A stretch of 64,000 nt of DNA from assembly GCF_025860405.1 (NCBI RefSeq), contig NZ_CP063785.1, positions 7,689,390 through 7,753,389 on the forward strand, given 5' to 3'. The stretch comes from Tolypothrix sp. PCC 7712 (lineage in GTDB: Bacteria > Cyanobacteriota > Cyanobacteriia > Cyanobacteriales > Nostocaceae). The position numbers and the translations under genes are program-made. The number at the start of each line of letters is the position of its first letter. The stretch's first letter is position 1. The notes below the pieces were generated by a model. It did not search any database, had not been told where the DNA came from, and worked only from the letters and a program-made list of their open reading frames with translations. This document shows, piece by piece, positions 15,042-22,588 of the stretch.

Positions 15042-17861
15042 ATGAGCAGCAAACCTGGAATTCTCATCAAGCAGCCTGTTTCCGTCTTCAGCAAGCGTCT
15101 TAATGTTAACTTCGGGAGTGGTTTTACAGCGCTAACCAAAGCTGTAGTGAATGGGTTGACTGGTAATGTTAGCAACGTTCCCGAAAATTTGGTAGAGATG
15201 GGTGCTGCTGTTGGCTTGGCTAAAGAACCGGGAGAAATAGCTTGGCTTTTAATTTTTCGTTCTTTAATTCAAGCAATGGCTAGTTTAGTAGATGATAATC
15301 AGGATTTACTCAAAAAAGTTGATAATGATGAGATTGAGACTATAGTTAAACACCGTTTAGAAAACTGTCTCCAAAATTTAGAAGCCACAGAATTAACAAT
15401 TGACAGCAATTTTTTTGCTCATCCTGAAGAATTAGCCATTGTTCCAGCCATCAAAGAACCTTTTCGCCAGTGGTTAACAGAATTTGTCACCACACCAGCA
15501 CAAGCAGAAGCAATTAGTAATCGTCTTTCTACAGAGTTTGTCTATTCACTCATTGAGGAATGGAAGAAAAATAGCGATAAATATACAGTTTTACAAACTG
15601 AACTAAATACCCCGTTTATTAAAGCAAGCGAAAGAGAACAAGCTTGGCAACGTTACTCTATATGGTTGCAAAAACAAGTTAATGAACGGATGTTTTCTGA
15701 AGCATTTAGTCTGGAACAAGTTTATGTTCCCCTCCGTGCTTACTATGAACGCAAAATAGCAGGTGAAGATGATGATGATTTTGCTAGCGGGGTAAGACAG
15801 AACTATAAACTAGATAAAAAAACTGAACGGATTATTGTTGATTTACAAGCAGAACTCCAAACTTGGTTAGACGAAGCTGATCAAAAAGATGCTATCCGGG
15901 TAATTAGTGGCGGGCCAGGAAGTGGTAAATCTTCCTTTTCTAAAATTTTTGCAGCTACACAGGCAAAGATAGGCAAAATCTCAGTTTTATTTATTCCCTT
16001 GCACCTGTTTGATCCAGAAGATGATTTAGTTAATGGTATCGGTAATTTTATTAATGACTTGCGTGATATTCCTTTACCACCTAATCCTTTAGATAAAGAC
16101 AACAAGGTAGAAAAATTACTAATTATTTTTGATGGTTTAGATGAATTAGCTATGCAGGGCAAGATGGGAGAGGAAGTTGCTCAAAAGTTTTTAAGTGAAG
16201 TCCAAAGACAAGTCACTACATTTAATCATGTTCAAATTCGGTTGCAGGTTTTAATTAGTGGAAGAGAATTAGTTATCCAAAAAAATCAAAGCGATTTTCG
16301 TAAACCTAAGCAAATCCTTCATGTTCTTCCTTATTTTGTAGATGAGGAAGAAAGAAAGCAGAATAATTACATTGATGCTCAAAATTTATTAAAGCAAGAC
16401 CAACGGCAAATTTGGTGGTGTAATTATGGTAAAGCTAGCGGTCGTGGATATGACAGCTTACCTGCAGAATTAGACAAGGGACATTTAAGAGAAATTACAT
16501 CCCAGCCGTTATTAAATTACTTGGTTGCTTTAAGCTTAGTTCGTGGTGCAGTTAAATTTTCCGATGATAGTAACCTCAATGAAATTTATGCAGATTTACT
16601 CACAGCAGTTTATCAAAGAAGTTGGGGTCATGATAATCCAATTATTAAGGGAGTTACAGAAAAAGATTTTGTTCGGATTCTAGAAAGTATTGCTGTTGCT
16701 GCTTGGCATGGAGGCGATGTTAGGGTAACGACGGTTTCAGAAATTGATAAGTATTGTGATAGGAATATTCTGGAACGGATATTAAATATCTTTAAGCAAG
16801 ATAAAAAAGCTAGCTTAACTCGTTTGTTAACTGCTTTCTATTTCCGTCAACGTGGCTTAAAAGGTCGTGAGGAGACTTTTGAATTTACTCACAAAAGCTT
16901 TGGTGAGTATTTAACTGCAAGACGTATTGTGCAGGAATTAAAACTCATTAATAATCAGCTAAAAGCTAACAAAGAAGATTCAGATTATGGATGGAATAAG
17001 CTACAAGCTTTAGAACGCTGGGCGAAGTTATGCGGTTCAACCGCTATGGATAATGATATTTTTAGATTTATTATCGATGAAATTCGATTACAGAAAGATA
17101 AATATCAGGTTGATGTTGCTGAATGGCAGCAGACAATATGTGACTTAATAGGTTATATGTTAAAAAATGGAATGCCGATGGAGAAATTGCAGTTAACCAA
17201 TTTTCAGGAAGCAAATCGGCAAGCACGTAATGCAGAAGAAGTGCTGTTAGCTATTTTGAATGCTTGTGCAAGGGTGATAAAAAAGGTTTCTCAGATTATA
17301 TGGCCTTATCCTGACGCTTTTGGTAATTGGATTTATCGCCTACGTGGACACAGAGTTGAGCGTTATAGTAATGATGTTTTGTCCTTAAATTGCTTAAGTT
17401 TTTTAAATTTACAAAACTGTATTTTATCCTCCCAAGATTTTAGTGGGGCAAATCTTGAAGGAGCGATTCTTAAAGGGTCAAATCTTGAACGGGCAATTCT
17501 TAAAGGGTCAAATCTTCAGCAGGTGAATCTTAAAGGGTCAAATCTTCAGCAGGTGAATCTTAATGGAGTGAATCTTGAATGGGCAAATCTGGAAGGAGCA
17601 AATCTTCAAGACGCGATTCTTCAAAATGTGAATCTTCAAGAGGTAAATCTTAATATAGTGAATCTTGAAGGTGCGATTCTTCAAAATGTGAATCTTGAAG
17701 GTGCGATTCTTGAAAGTGCCAATCTTGAAGGCGCGATTCTGCAAAATGTGAATCTTGAAGGTGCGATTCTTGAAAGTGCCAATCTTGAAGGCGCGATTCT
17801 GCAAAATGTGAATATTGAAAGTGCAAATGTTCACGGCACTATTCTGGAAGGCAAAATCTAA
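15042..17861 (+). CDS. NACHT-type STAND NTPase with pentapeptide-repeat tail
   Basis: A 939-residue protein with three parts. Residues 1-280 are a helical region without recognised motif. The NTPase has Walker A GGPGSGKS (290-297, K296) and Walker B LLIIFDGLDELA (D364, D367, E368), the acidic GLDEL cluster being typical of NACHT domains. A helical region follows (about 480-790), including FEFTHKSFGEYLTARRIVQE, the winged-helix-like end seen in NACHT proteins. From residue 799 to the C terminus are A/C-D/N-L-x-x pentapeptide repeats. Such proteins are signal-transducing NTPases; several bacterial NACHT proteins are antiviral, so defence is possible but unproven here. It overlaps its convergent neighbour by four bases. 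Confidence 0.88.
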   Translation: MSSKPGILIKQPVSVFSKRLNVNFGSGFTALTKAVVNGLTGNVSNVPENLVEMGAAVGLAKEPGEIAWLLIFRSLIQAMASLVDDNQDLLKKVDNDEIETIVKHRLENCLQNLEATELTIDSNFFAHPEELAIVPAIKEPFRQWLTEFVTTPAQAEAISNRLSTEFVYSLIEEWKKNSDKYTVLQTELNTPFIKASEREQAWQRYSIWLQKQVNERMFSEAFSLEQVYVPLRAYYERKIAGEDDDDFASGVRQNYKLDKKTERIIVDLQAELQTWLDEADQKDAIRVISGGPGSGKSSFSKIFAATQAKIGKISVLFIPLHLFDPEDDLVNGIGNFINDLRDIPLPPNPLDKDNKVEKLLIIFDGLDELAMQGKMGEEVAQKFLSEVQRQVTTFNHVQIRLQVLISGRELVIQKNQSDFRKPKQILHVLPYFVDEEERKQNNYIDAQNLLKQDQRQIWWCNYGKASGRGYDSLPAELDKGHLREITSQPLLNYLVALSLVRGAVKFSDDSNLNEIYADLLTAVYQRSWGHDNPIIKGVTEKDFVRILESIAVAAWHGGDVRVTTVSEIDKYCDRNILERILNIFKQDKKASLTRLLTAFYFRQRGLKGREETFEFTHKSFGEYLTARRIVQELKLINNQLKANKEDSDYGWNKLQALERWAKLCGSTAMDNDIFRFIIDEIRLQKDKYQVDVAEWQQTICDLIGYMLKNGMPMEKLQLTNFQEANRQARNAEEVLLAILNACARVIKKVSQIIWPYPDAFGNWIYRLRGHRVERYSNDVLSLNCLSFLNLQNCILSSQDFSGANLEGAILKGSNLERAILKGSNLQQVNLKGSNLQQVNLNGVNLEWANLEGANLQDAILQNVNLQEVNLNIVNLEGAILQNVNLEGAILESANLEGAILQNVNLEGAILESANLEGAILQNVNIESANVHGTILEGKI

Positions 17862-18280
17862 ATCCACTCAATACCCTGTGCAGCTAAATATTTCCTCGCA
17901 CCTTCCAAAGCCTCTTTCCTCAGAATAATCTTTACATCTGGCTCAGTCAGATACAAGCGAAAGCGCTGCACAAATAATTGATTAGCTGACTCAATTTTTC
18001 TAATCGCACTCCAAGGAATCAACAACGCTGGAAGCCCAAAGTTAAACAAAACAAAAATACTCAAATACAGCCCTTGGGGAGACACACCAACATTTAAACT
18101 TCCTTTGTAATACGCCATACCCACAGAACCATATTCAAAGCGTGAGAGATTTGCTGGTGCTGGTTCATTGGTGCGGTATAGTTTCGCCAGCTTATTCCAA
18201 TCAAAACTGAGTAAAAAAATCAAAAATAACCAGAACAATATAGATCCAGGAATCAGTAACAGATAAAAGTCTTGTTGCAT
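17858..18280 (-). CDS. Two-pass membrane protein, function unknown
   Basis: A 140-residue protein with a hydrophobic segment at about 7-26 (LLLIPGSILFWLFLIFLL), a polar loop with NLSRFEYGSVGMAYYKGSLN, a second membrane segment at about 72-90 (LSIFVLFNFGLPALLIPWSA) and a basic C-terminal domain. This layout matches conserved cyanobacterial membrane proteins with a PH-like tail (IPWSAIRKIES...LYLTEPDVKIILRKEA), but I cannot name a family. Its stop codon overlaps the NACHT gene's stop by four bases (CTAA), convergent. Confidence 0.7.
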   Translation of the reverse strand: MQQDFYLLLIPGSILFWLFLIFLLSFDWNKLAKLYRTNEPAPANLSRFEYGSVGMAYYKGSLNVGVSPQGLYLSIFVLFNFGLPALLIPWSAIRKIESANQLFVQRFRLYLTEPDVKIILRKEALEGARKYLAAQGIEWI

Positions 18281-18364
18281 TTGTTTGTTAAGGGTGAAGG
18301 ATGAAGTATAAAATTAACCCACTAATAAAAAAATTGGGTGATGAATAAGGAAAAATTTTATTTT

Positions 18365-18418
18365 TCGCCCATAAGAAGCTTTAGGCTAACGAGACGTATC
18401 CTTATGGGGAAGCAAGCT
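18365..18418. repeat. Palindromic intergenic repeat with CCCATAAG/CTTATGGG arms
   Basis: Between the two-pass protein and the M16 gene, CCCATAAG and CTTATGGG form 8-bp complementary arms around a loop with GCTTTAGGCTAACGAGACG. Similar GTCTCC/GGGAAGC-type pieces recur near 44506, 52771 and 54850, so this is one of the short palindromic repeats rather than a gene-specific terminator. Confidence 0.4.
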
Positions 18419-18558
18419 AGGCATTAGCGCCTTGTAAAAAAAGTTCAGTTTGTAGAGATTCTTACTTCAGACTTCATCCTTTATCCTTCTTCCTTCCTAG
18501 ATAAGATAGAGAAGTAAGAAAGCTTTCTCTCTGTCCTCTTCACCACTCACTACTAGCA

Positions 18559-19842
18559 ATGACCTCAACCCTGGTAAAATTTCCTCGTCTCAACGCTCCA
18601 ACACTACACCAGCTACCCAACGGTTTAACAATAGTAGTGGAGCAAATGCCGATTGAAGCCGTTAACCTAAGTTTGTGGATTAAGGTAGGCTCGGCAGTAG
18701 AATCGGATACCATTAATGGCATGGCTCACTTTTTAGAGCACATGATTTTTAAAGGTACAGAACGCCTAGCTAGTGGCGAGTTTGAACGTCGCATTGAAGA
18801 ACGGGGAGCCGTTACTAATGCGGCTACTAGCCAAGATTACACTCATTACTACATCACTACTGCTCCCAAAGATTTTGCCGAACTTGCGCCGCTACAAATT
18901 GATGTCGTATTGAATCCCAGTATTGATGATGACGCTTTTGAACGGGAACGCTTGGTAGTACTAGAAGAAATTCGGCGTTCCGAAGATAATCCCCAGCGGC
19001 GGACTTTTCGGCGGTCGATGGAATTGGCGTTTGAACGGTTACCTTATCGTCGTCCAGTGTTGGGCCCAGAATCGGTGATTTCCCAACTAAAACCCCAGCA
19101 AATGCGGAATTTCCACGGGAGTATGTATCAACCCCAGTCGATTACGGCTGTGGCTGTAGGAAATTTACCGACAGCAGAATTAATTGATATTGTTGCCCAA
19201 GGAATTGCTGAGGCTACTAGTAACAAAAATGCACCACTCCCTGCTTATCACACACCACATCTACCCGAACCTGCGTTTACAGAAATAGTCCGTCAAGAAT
19301 TTGTTGATGAAAGTCTCCAGCAAGCCAGGCTAGTAATGGTATGGCGAGTTCCAGGGTTGCAATATATTGATGAAACTTACGCACTGGATGTTTTAGCGGG
19401 AGTTTTAGCCCACGGACGCACATCAAGACTGGTGCAGGATTTACGAGAAGAACGGCATTTAGTGTCTTCGATTTCTGTCAGTAATATGAGTAATCAACTG
19501 CAAGGCACGTTTTATATTTCCGCCAAGTGTGCAGTAGAAAACTTACAAGCAGTAGAAGAAGCGATCGCACAACATATCCGCATTTTACACACAGAACTAG
19601 TCAAAGAATCAGAAATTGCCCGTGTACGCCGACGTGTAGCCAACCGATTTATTTTTGGTAATGAAACACCAAGCGATCGCGCTGGCTTGTATGGTTATTA
19701 TCAATCCATGCTAGGAAATCTAGAACCAGCCTTTAACTACCCCGCAAACATTCAAGCCCAAGAAGCAACCGACTTAATGCAAGCCGCCCAACAATATCTT
19801 TCTCCCGATGCTTATGGTGTAGTTGTCATCAAGCCGGCATAG
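18559..19842 (+). CDS. M16 family (pitrilysin-type) zinc peptidase
   Basis: A 427-residue M16B-type peptidase. The inverted zinc motif HxxEH is present as H57-F-L-E60-H61 (MAHFLEHMIF) and the downstream third ligand lies in the helix FERRIEERGAVTNAATSQDY. The two-lobed structure continues with the inactive-like C-terminal domain (VWRVPGLQYIDETYALDVLA). Length fits single-chain bacterial family members. Cyanobacteria often carry two adjacent M16 genes; only this one is seen here. It probably degrades peptides or processes proteins, in the cytosol or periplasm; no signal peptide is evident. The ATG at 18559 gives the expected N terminus. Confidence 0.92.
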   Translation: MTSTLVKFPRLNAPTLHQLPNGLTIVVEQMPIEAVNLSLWIKVGSAVESDTINGMAHFLEHMIFKGTERLASGEFERRIEERGAVTNAATSQDYTHYYITTAPKDFAELAPLQIDVVLNPSIDDDAFERERLVVLEEIRRSEDNPQRRTFRRSMELAFERLPYRRPVLGPESVISQLKPQQMRNFHGSMYQPQSITAVAVGNLPTAELIDIVAQGIAEATSNKNAPLPAYHTPHLPEPAFTEIVRQEFVDESLQQARLVMVWRVPGLQYIDETYALDVLAGVLAHGRTSRLVQDLREERHLVSSISVSNMSNQLQGTFYISAKCAVENLQAVEEAIAQHIRILHTELVKESEIARVRRRVANRFIFGNETPSDRAGLYGYYQSMLGNLEPAFNYPANIQAQEATDLMQAAQQYLSPDAYGVVVIKPA

Positions 19843-19860
19843 GGCATTGAGCATGGGGAT

Positions 19861-19923
19861 GAGGGAGATGAGGGAGATGAGGGAGATGAGGGAGATGAGG
19901 GAGATGAGGGAGATGAGGGAGAT
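19861..19923. repeat. Nonamer tandem repeat (GAGGGAGAT)7
   Basis: Seven exact 9-bp copies right after the M16 gene. The same 9-bp unit (or complement) recurs at 22531, 33708, 50430 and 60488 in this window. Confidence 0.9.
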
Positions 19924-20042
19924 AAAGGGAAAAGGGGAAATAACAAACACCAATTACCCATTACCAATTACCAAACCCCAAACAACAAATGACTAATGAC
20001 AAATGACAACTGACTAATGACAACTGACAAATGACAAACACA

Positions 20043-20906
20043 ATGTGGACAGAAATTGATGCCCATATTAGCAGGGTAACTGGTGAAAAATTTCAGAGTC
20101 AGCAAAAGCGTTCCGTGAGTGGTGGGTGTATTAACCAAGGCTATGCTGTCTCTGATGATGAACGCACTTACTTTGTCAAGCTAAATCAAGCATCTCAAGT
20201 TGCCATGTTTGAGGCTGAAGCGCTGGGATTGGAGGAAATGCTGAATACAGCTAGTATTCGCGTTCCAAAACCCTTGTGCTGGGGTACGGCTGGCAATTCT
20301 GGCTACATTGTGTTGGAGTGGCTGGAAATGGGGGGAGGTAATACCAAATCTTGGCAAGAAATGGGGCTAAAGCTAGCAGCAATGCATCAAGCCACTAGCA
20401 GCCAAGGTTTTGGTTGGAAAATCAACAATACGATTGGTTCAACGCCCCAAATCAACACTTGGACAGCAGATTGGGCAGAATTTTATGGGAAACATCGCTT
20501 GGGTTATCAATTTCAGTTAGCGAGGCGACGAGGGGGGAGTTTTCCCAATCAAGAGAAGTTATTAGCCGCTATCCCCGAATTATTGGCAGATCATCAGGTA
20601 GAACCCGCCTTAGTACATGGCGATTTATGGGGAGGGAACGCTGGGTGTACAGTATCGGGTGAACCAGTGATATTTGATCCAGCAACTTATTTTGGCGATC
20701 GCGAAGTTGATATCGCCATGACAGAATTATTTGGTGGTTTCCCAGCAGCTTTTTATCAAGGTTATAACGAAGTCTTTCCTTTAGATGCAGGTTATGAGCA
20801 GAGAAAAACCCTCTATAACCTCTATCACATTATTAATCACTTCAATTTATTTGGTGGCGGTTATGCTTCTCAAGCCAATAGAATGATTGACAAAATTTTG
20901 CGTTAG
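20043..20906 (+). CDS. Fructosamine/ketosamine-3-kinase family protein
   Basis: A 287-residue protein of the fructosamine kinase family (aminoglycoside phosphotransferase fold), which phosphorylates sugars attached to protein lysines or free ketosamines so the adduct decomposes. Visible marks are the N-lobe VSGGCINQGYAVSDDERTYF, VKLNQASQVAMFEAEALGLE, the catalytic loop VHGDLWGGN and the metal-binding VIFDPATYFGDREVDIAMTE. An ATG at 20031 is also in frame, but its first four codons continue the upstream ATGACAA repeat run, so I prefer the ATG at 20043. Length is normal. It is transcribed alone on the plus strand. Confidence 0.88.
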   Translation: MWTEIDAHISRVTGEKFQSQQKRSVSGGCINQGYAVSDDERTYFVKLNQASQVAMFEAEALGLEEMLNTASIRVPKPLCWGTAGNSGYIVLEWLEMGGGNTKSWQEMGLKLAAMHQATSSQGFGWKINNTIGSTPQINTWTADWAEFYGKHRLGYQFQLARRRGGSFPNQEKLLAAIPELLADHQVEPALVHGDLWGGNAGCTVSGEPVIFDPATYFGDREVDIAMTELFGGFPAAFYQGYNEVFPLDAGYEQRKTLYNLYHIINHFNLFGGGYASQANRMIDKILR

Positions 20907-20957
20907 AGTTGCATAATTTGTAAAAAGGTAGGGGCGTGACAGCTTATAAAACAATCA

Positions 20958-21135
20958 GCTTGGGTTAAGCTCATTAGTGATTGATTTGTTACTTATTAAA
21001 AAAGCCAGATCAATTGGGGGATTCTCCCCCAAACCCCCGATTGGGTGACGGTTGCGTCCCCCAAACCCCCTCCAAAATTATTGTTCTGTTTTCTTGTTGA
21101 GTAACTAGTTTTTTGGTTTTGTTATCAATTAATTT
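20958..21135 (+). repeat. Interspersed ~180-bp repeat, copy 2
   Basis: Nearly identical to the copy at 11697-11875 across its whole length, in the same orientation, including the C-rich core and the terminal GTTATCAATTAATTT. It fills most of the 250 bases between the ketosamine kinase-like gene and the convergent tRNA-binding protein gene. Confidence 0.85.
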
Positions 21136-21156
21136 TCTTAACTGAACTGTATTTGC

Positions 21157-21507
21157 TTATAAAATTCTTTTACCCAAAGATACATCTCTATCTGGTTGAA
21201 TTAAAACTACTTCGCCACCATCAAGAACTACGCCTAATACCAAAACTTCAGACATAAAATCTGCAATTTGGCGGGGTGGAAAGTTAGTTACAGCTAATAT
21301 TAATTTGTTAATTAAATTCTCTGGTTGGTAAAGTTTAGTAATTTGGGCACTAGATTTTTTAATGCCCAAATCGCCAAAGTCTATCCAAAGTTTATAAGCA
21401 GGTTTTCGTGCTGCAGAAAAATCTGCAACTTGAATAACTTTACCAACACGAATTTCGACTTTTTCAAAGTCGTCATAGGTGATTTGTTTAGGTTTGTCAT
21501 TTGTCAT
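21157..21507 (-). CDS. CsaA-like tRNA-binding domain protein
   Basis: A 116-residue protein consisting of a single OB-fold tRNA-binding domain (EMAP/CsaA type). Family marks are FEKVEIRVGKVIQVADFSAA, YKLWIDFG, SSAQITKLYQPENLINKLIL, AVTNFPPRQIADFMSEVLVL and a terminal VLIQPDRDVSLGKRI. CsaA in Bacillus has chaperone and export-related activity; whether that holds here is not known. It lies 57 bases downstream of tatC on the same strand, with a heptamer CCCTATG repeat between, so shared transcription is possible. Confidence 0.88.
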   Translation of the reverse strand: MTNDKPKQITYDDFEKVEIRVGKVIQVADFSAARKPAYKLWIDFGDLGIKKSSAQITKLYQPENLINKLILAVTNFPPRQIADFMSEVLVLGVVLDGGEVVLIQPDRDVSLGKRIL

Positions 21508-21564
21508 TTGTTATTTGTCAATTTCCAATGCCCCATGCCCTATGCCCTATGCCCTATTCCCCAA

Positions 21565-22401
21565 TCACTTCCCTATCACCTTCACTAAGCCAATCCCACC
21601 AAAATAAAGTCCTAAAACTGCGCCAGCTAGCAAACTTTGGGTGAGGGGGTCAGTAGATGGTGTGAGGACAGCACCTAAAACTACTGCACCCATAATGACG
21701 TAACGCCAACCAGCAAACATTTGTTTAGAAGAAACAATTCCTAAAGCACCAAGTAATAGTTGAATAACAGGAATTTGAAATGCTAACCCGGTGCTAAATA
21801 GTAGCAACAAGACAAATTCAAAATACTTTTCAATTGACCAAAGTTGTTCTACTACATCTGCACCGTAGCTGATGAAAAACTTTAAAGCAGCAGGGATAAG
21901 TAGAAAATAGGCAAATACTAACCCTGCCACAAATAGCACGCTGGAACCTAAAACTACAGGCCCTAATAAGCGACGTTCGCGACGAGTTAAACCGGGCAGA
22001 ACGAATTGGATAATTTGGTAAAGAATGAAGGGGGTAGAAAGTACTAAGCCGCTATAGGCTGCAACTTTCAGAGAAACAAAGAAATATTCCCCAGGCGCAA
22101 GTTGAAGAAATTTTACTCCCTGTGCGGGAACTTCTAACAGCTGAACAATCGGCCTGACGTATAAGAAACAGCCAAAAATACCTACTGCAACAGCAATTAG
22201 CGCATAGAAAATCCGCTGGCGTAACTCCTCTAAGTGGTCGAAAAAGGACATTTCGACTTCACCAGGTAAATCATCAAGCGGATCAGCCTCAGAATCGCTA
22301 TCTACCTCTACGTCAATTTCGGTTGGAGTAGCAGCAGATATCTCTGGGTATTCTTCCGGTAAATCGGACTGAGTTTCTGTGTCTAAATTTTGTGGCGACA
22401 T
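21565..22401 (-). CDS. tatC: Twin-arginine translocase subunit TatC
   Basis: TatC recognises twin-arginine signal peptides and forms the core of the Tat export complex in cytoplasmic and thylakoid membranes. The 278-residue protein has an acidic ~48-residue N-terminal extension, then MSFFDHLEELRQRIFYALIA, the universal TatC entry motif, and six membrane segments. The region KVAAYSGLVLSTPFILYQII and FVLPGLTRRERR are the conserved loop motifs. Length with the extension is slightly above the usual 240-260. tatA/tatB are not in the window. The downstream neighbour is the CsaA-like gene. Confidence 0.96.
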   Translation of the reverse strand: MSPQNLDTETQSDLPEEYPEISAATPTEIDVEVDSDSEADPLDDLPGEVEMSFFDHLEELRQRIFYALIAVAVGIFGCFLYVRPIVQLLEVPAQGVKFLQLAPGEYFFVSLKVAAYSGLVLSTPFILYQIIQFVLPGLTRRERRLLGPVVLGSSVLFVAGLVFAYFLLIPAALKFFISYGADVVEQLWSIEKYFEFVLLLLFSTGLAFQIPVIQLLLGALGIVSSKQMFAGWRYVIMGAVVLGAVLTPSTDPLTQSLLAGAVLGLYFGGIGLVKVIGK

Positions 22402-22439
22402 GGTTCAGCAATTAGGCAACATTTGCTAACTATTGTACT

Positions 22440-22566
22440 GGGGCATGGGGCATGGGGCATTGGGCATGGGGCATTGGGCATGGGGCATTGGGAATGGGTA
22501 ATTGGTAATAAATATTTCTCCCCTGCTTCCTCATCCCCCTCATCCCCCTCATCCCCCTCATCGCCC
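22440..22566. repeat. Mixed heptamer/nonamer tandem repeats
   Basis: A run of GGGGCAT/GGGCATT heptamers (about 22440-22493) is followed by four TCATCCCCC nonamers (about 22531-22566), filling the gap between the lytic transglycosylase and tatC. No gene overlaps it. Confidence 0.8.
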
Positions 22567-22588
22567 AGTCCCCAGTCCCCAATCCCCA

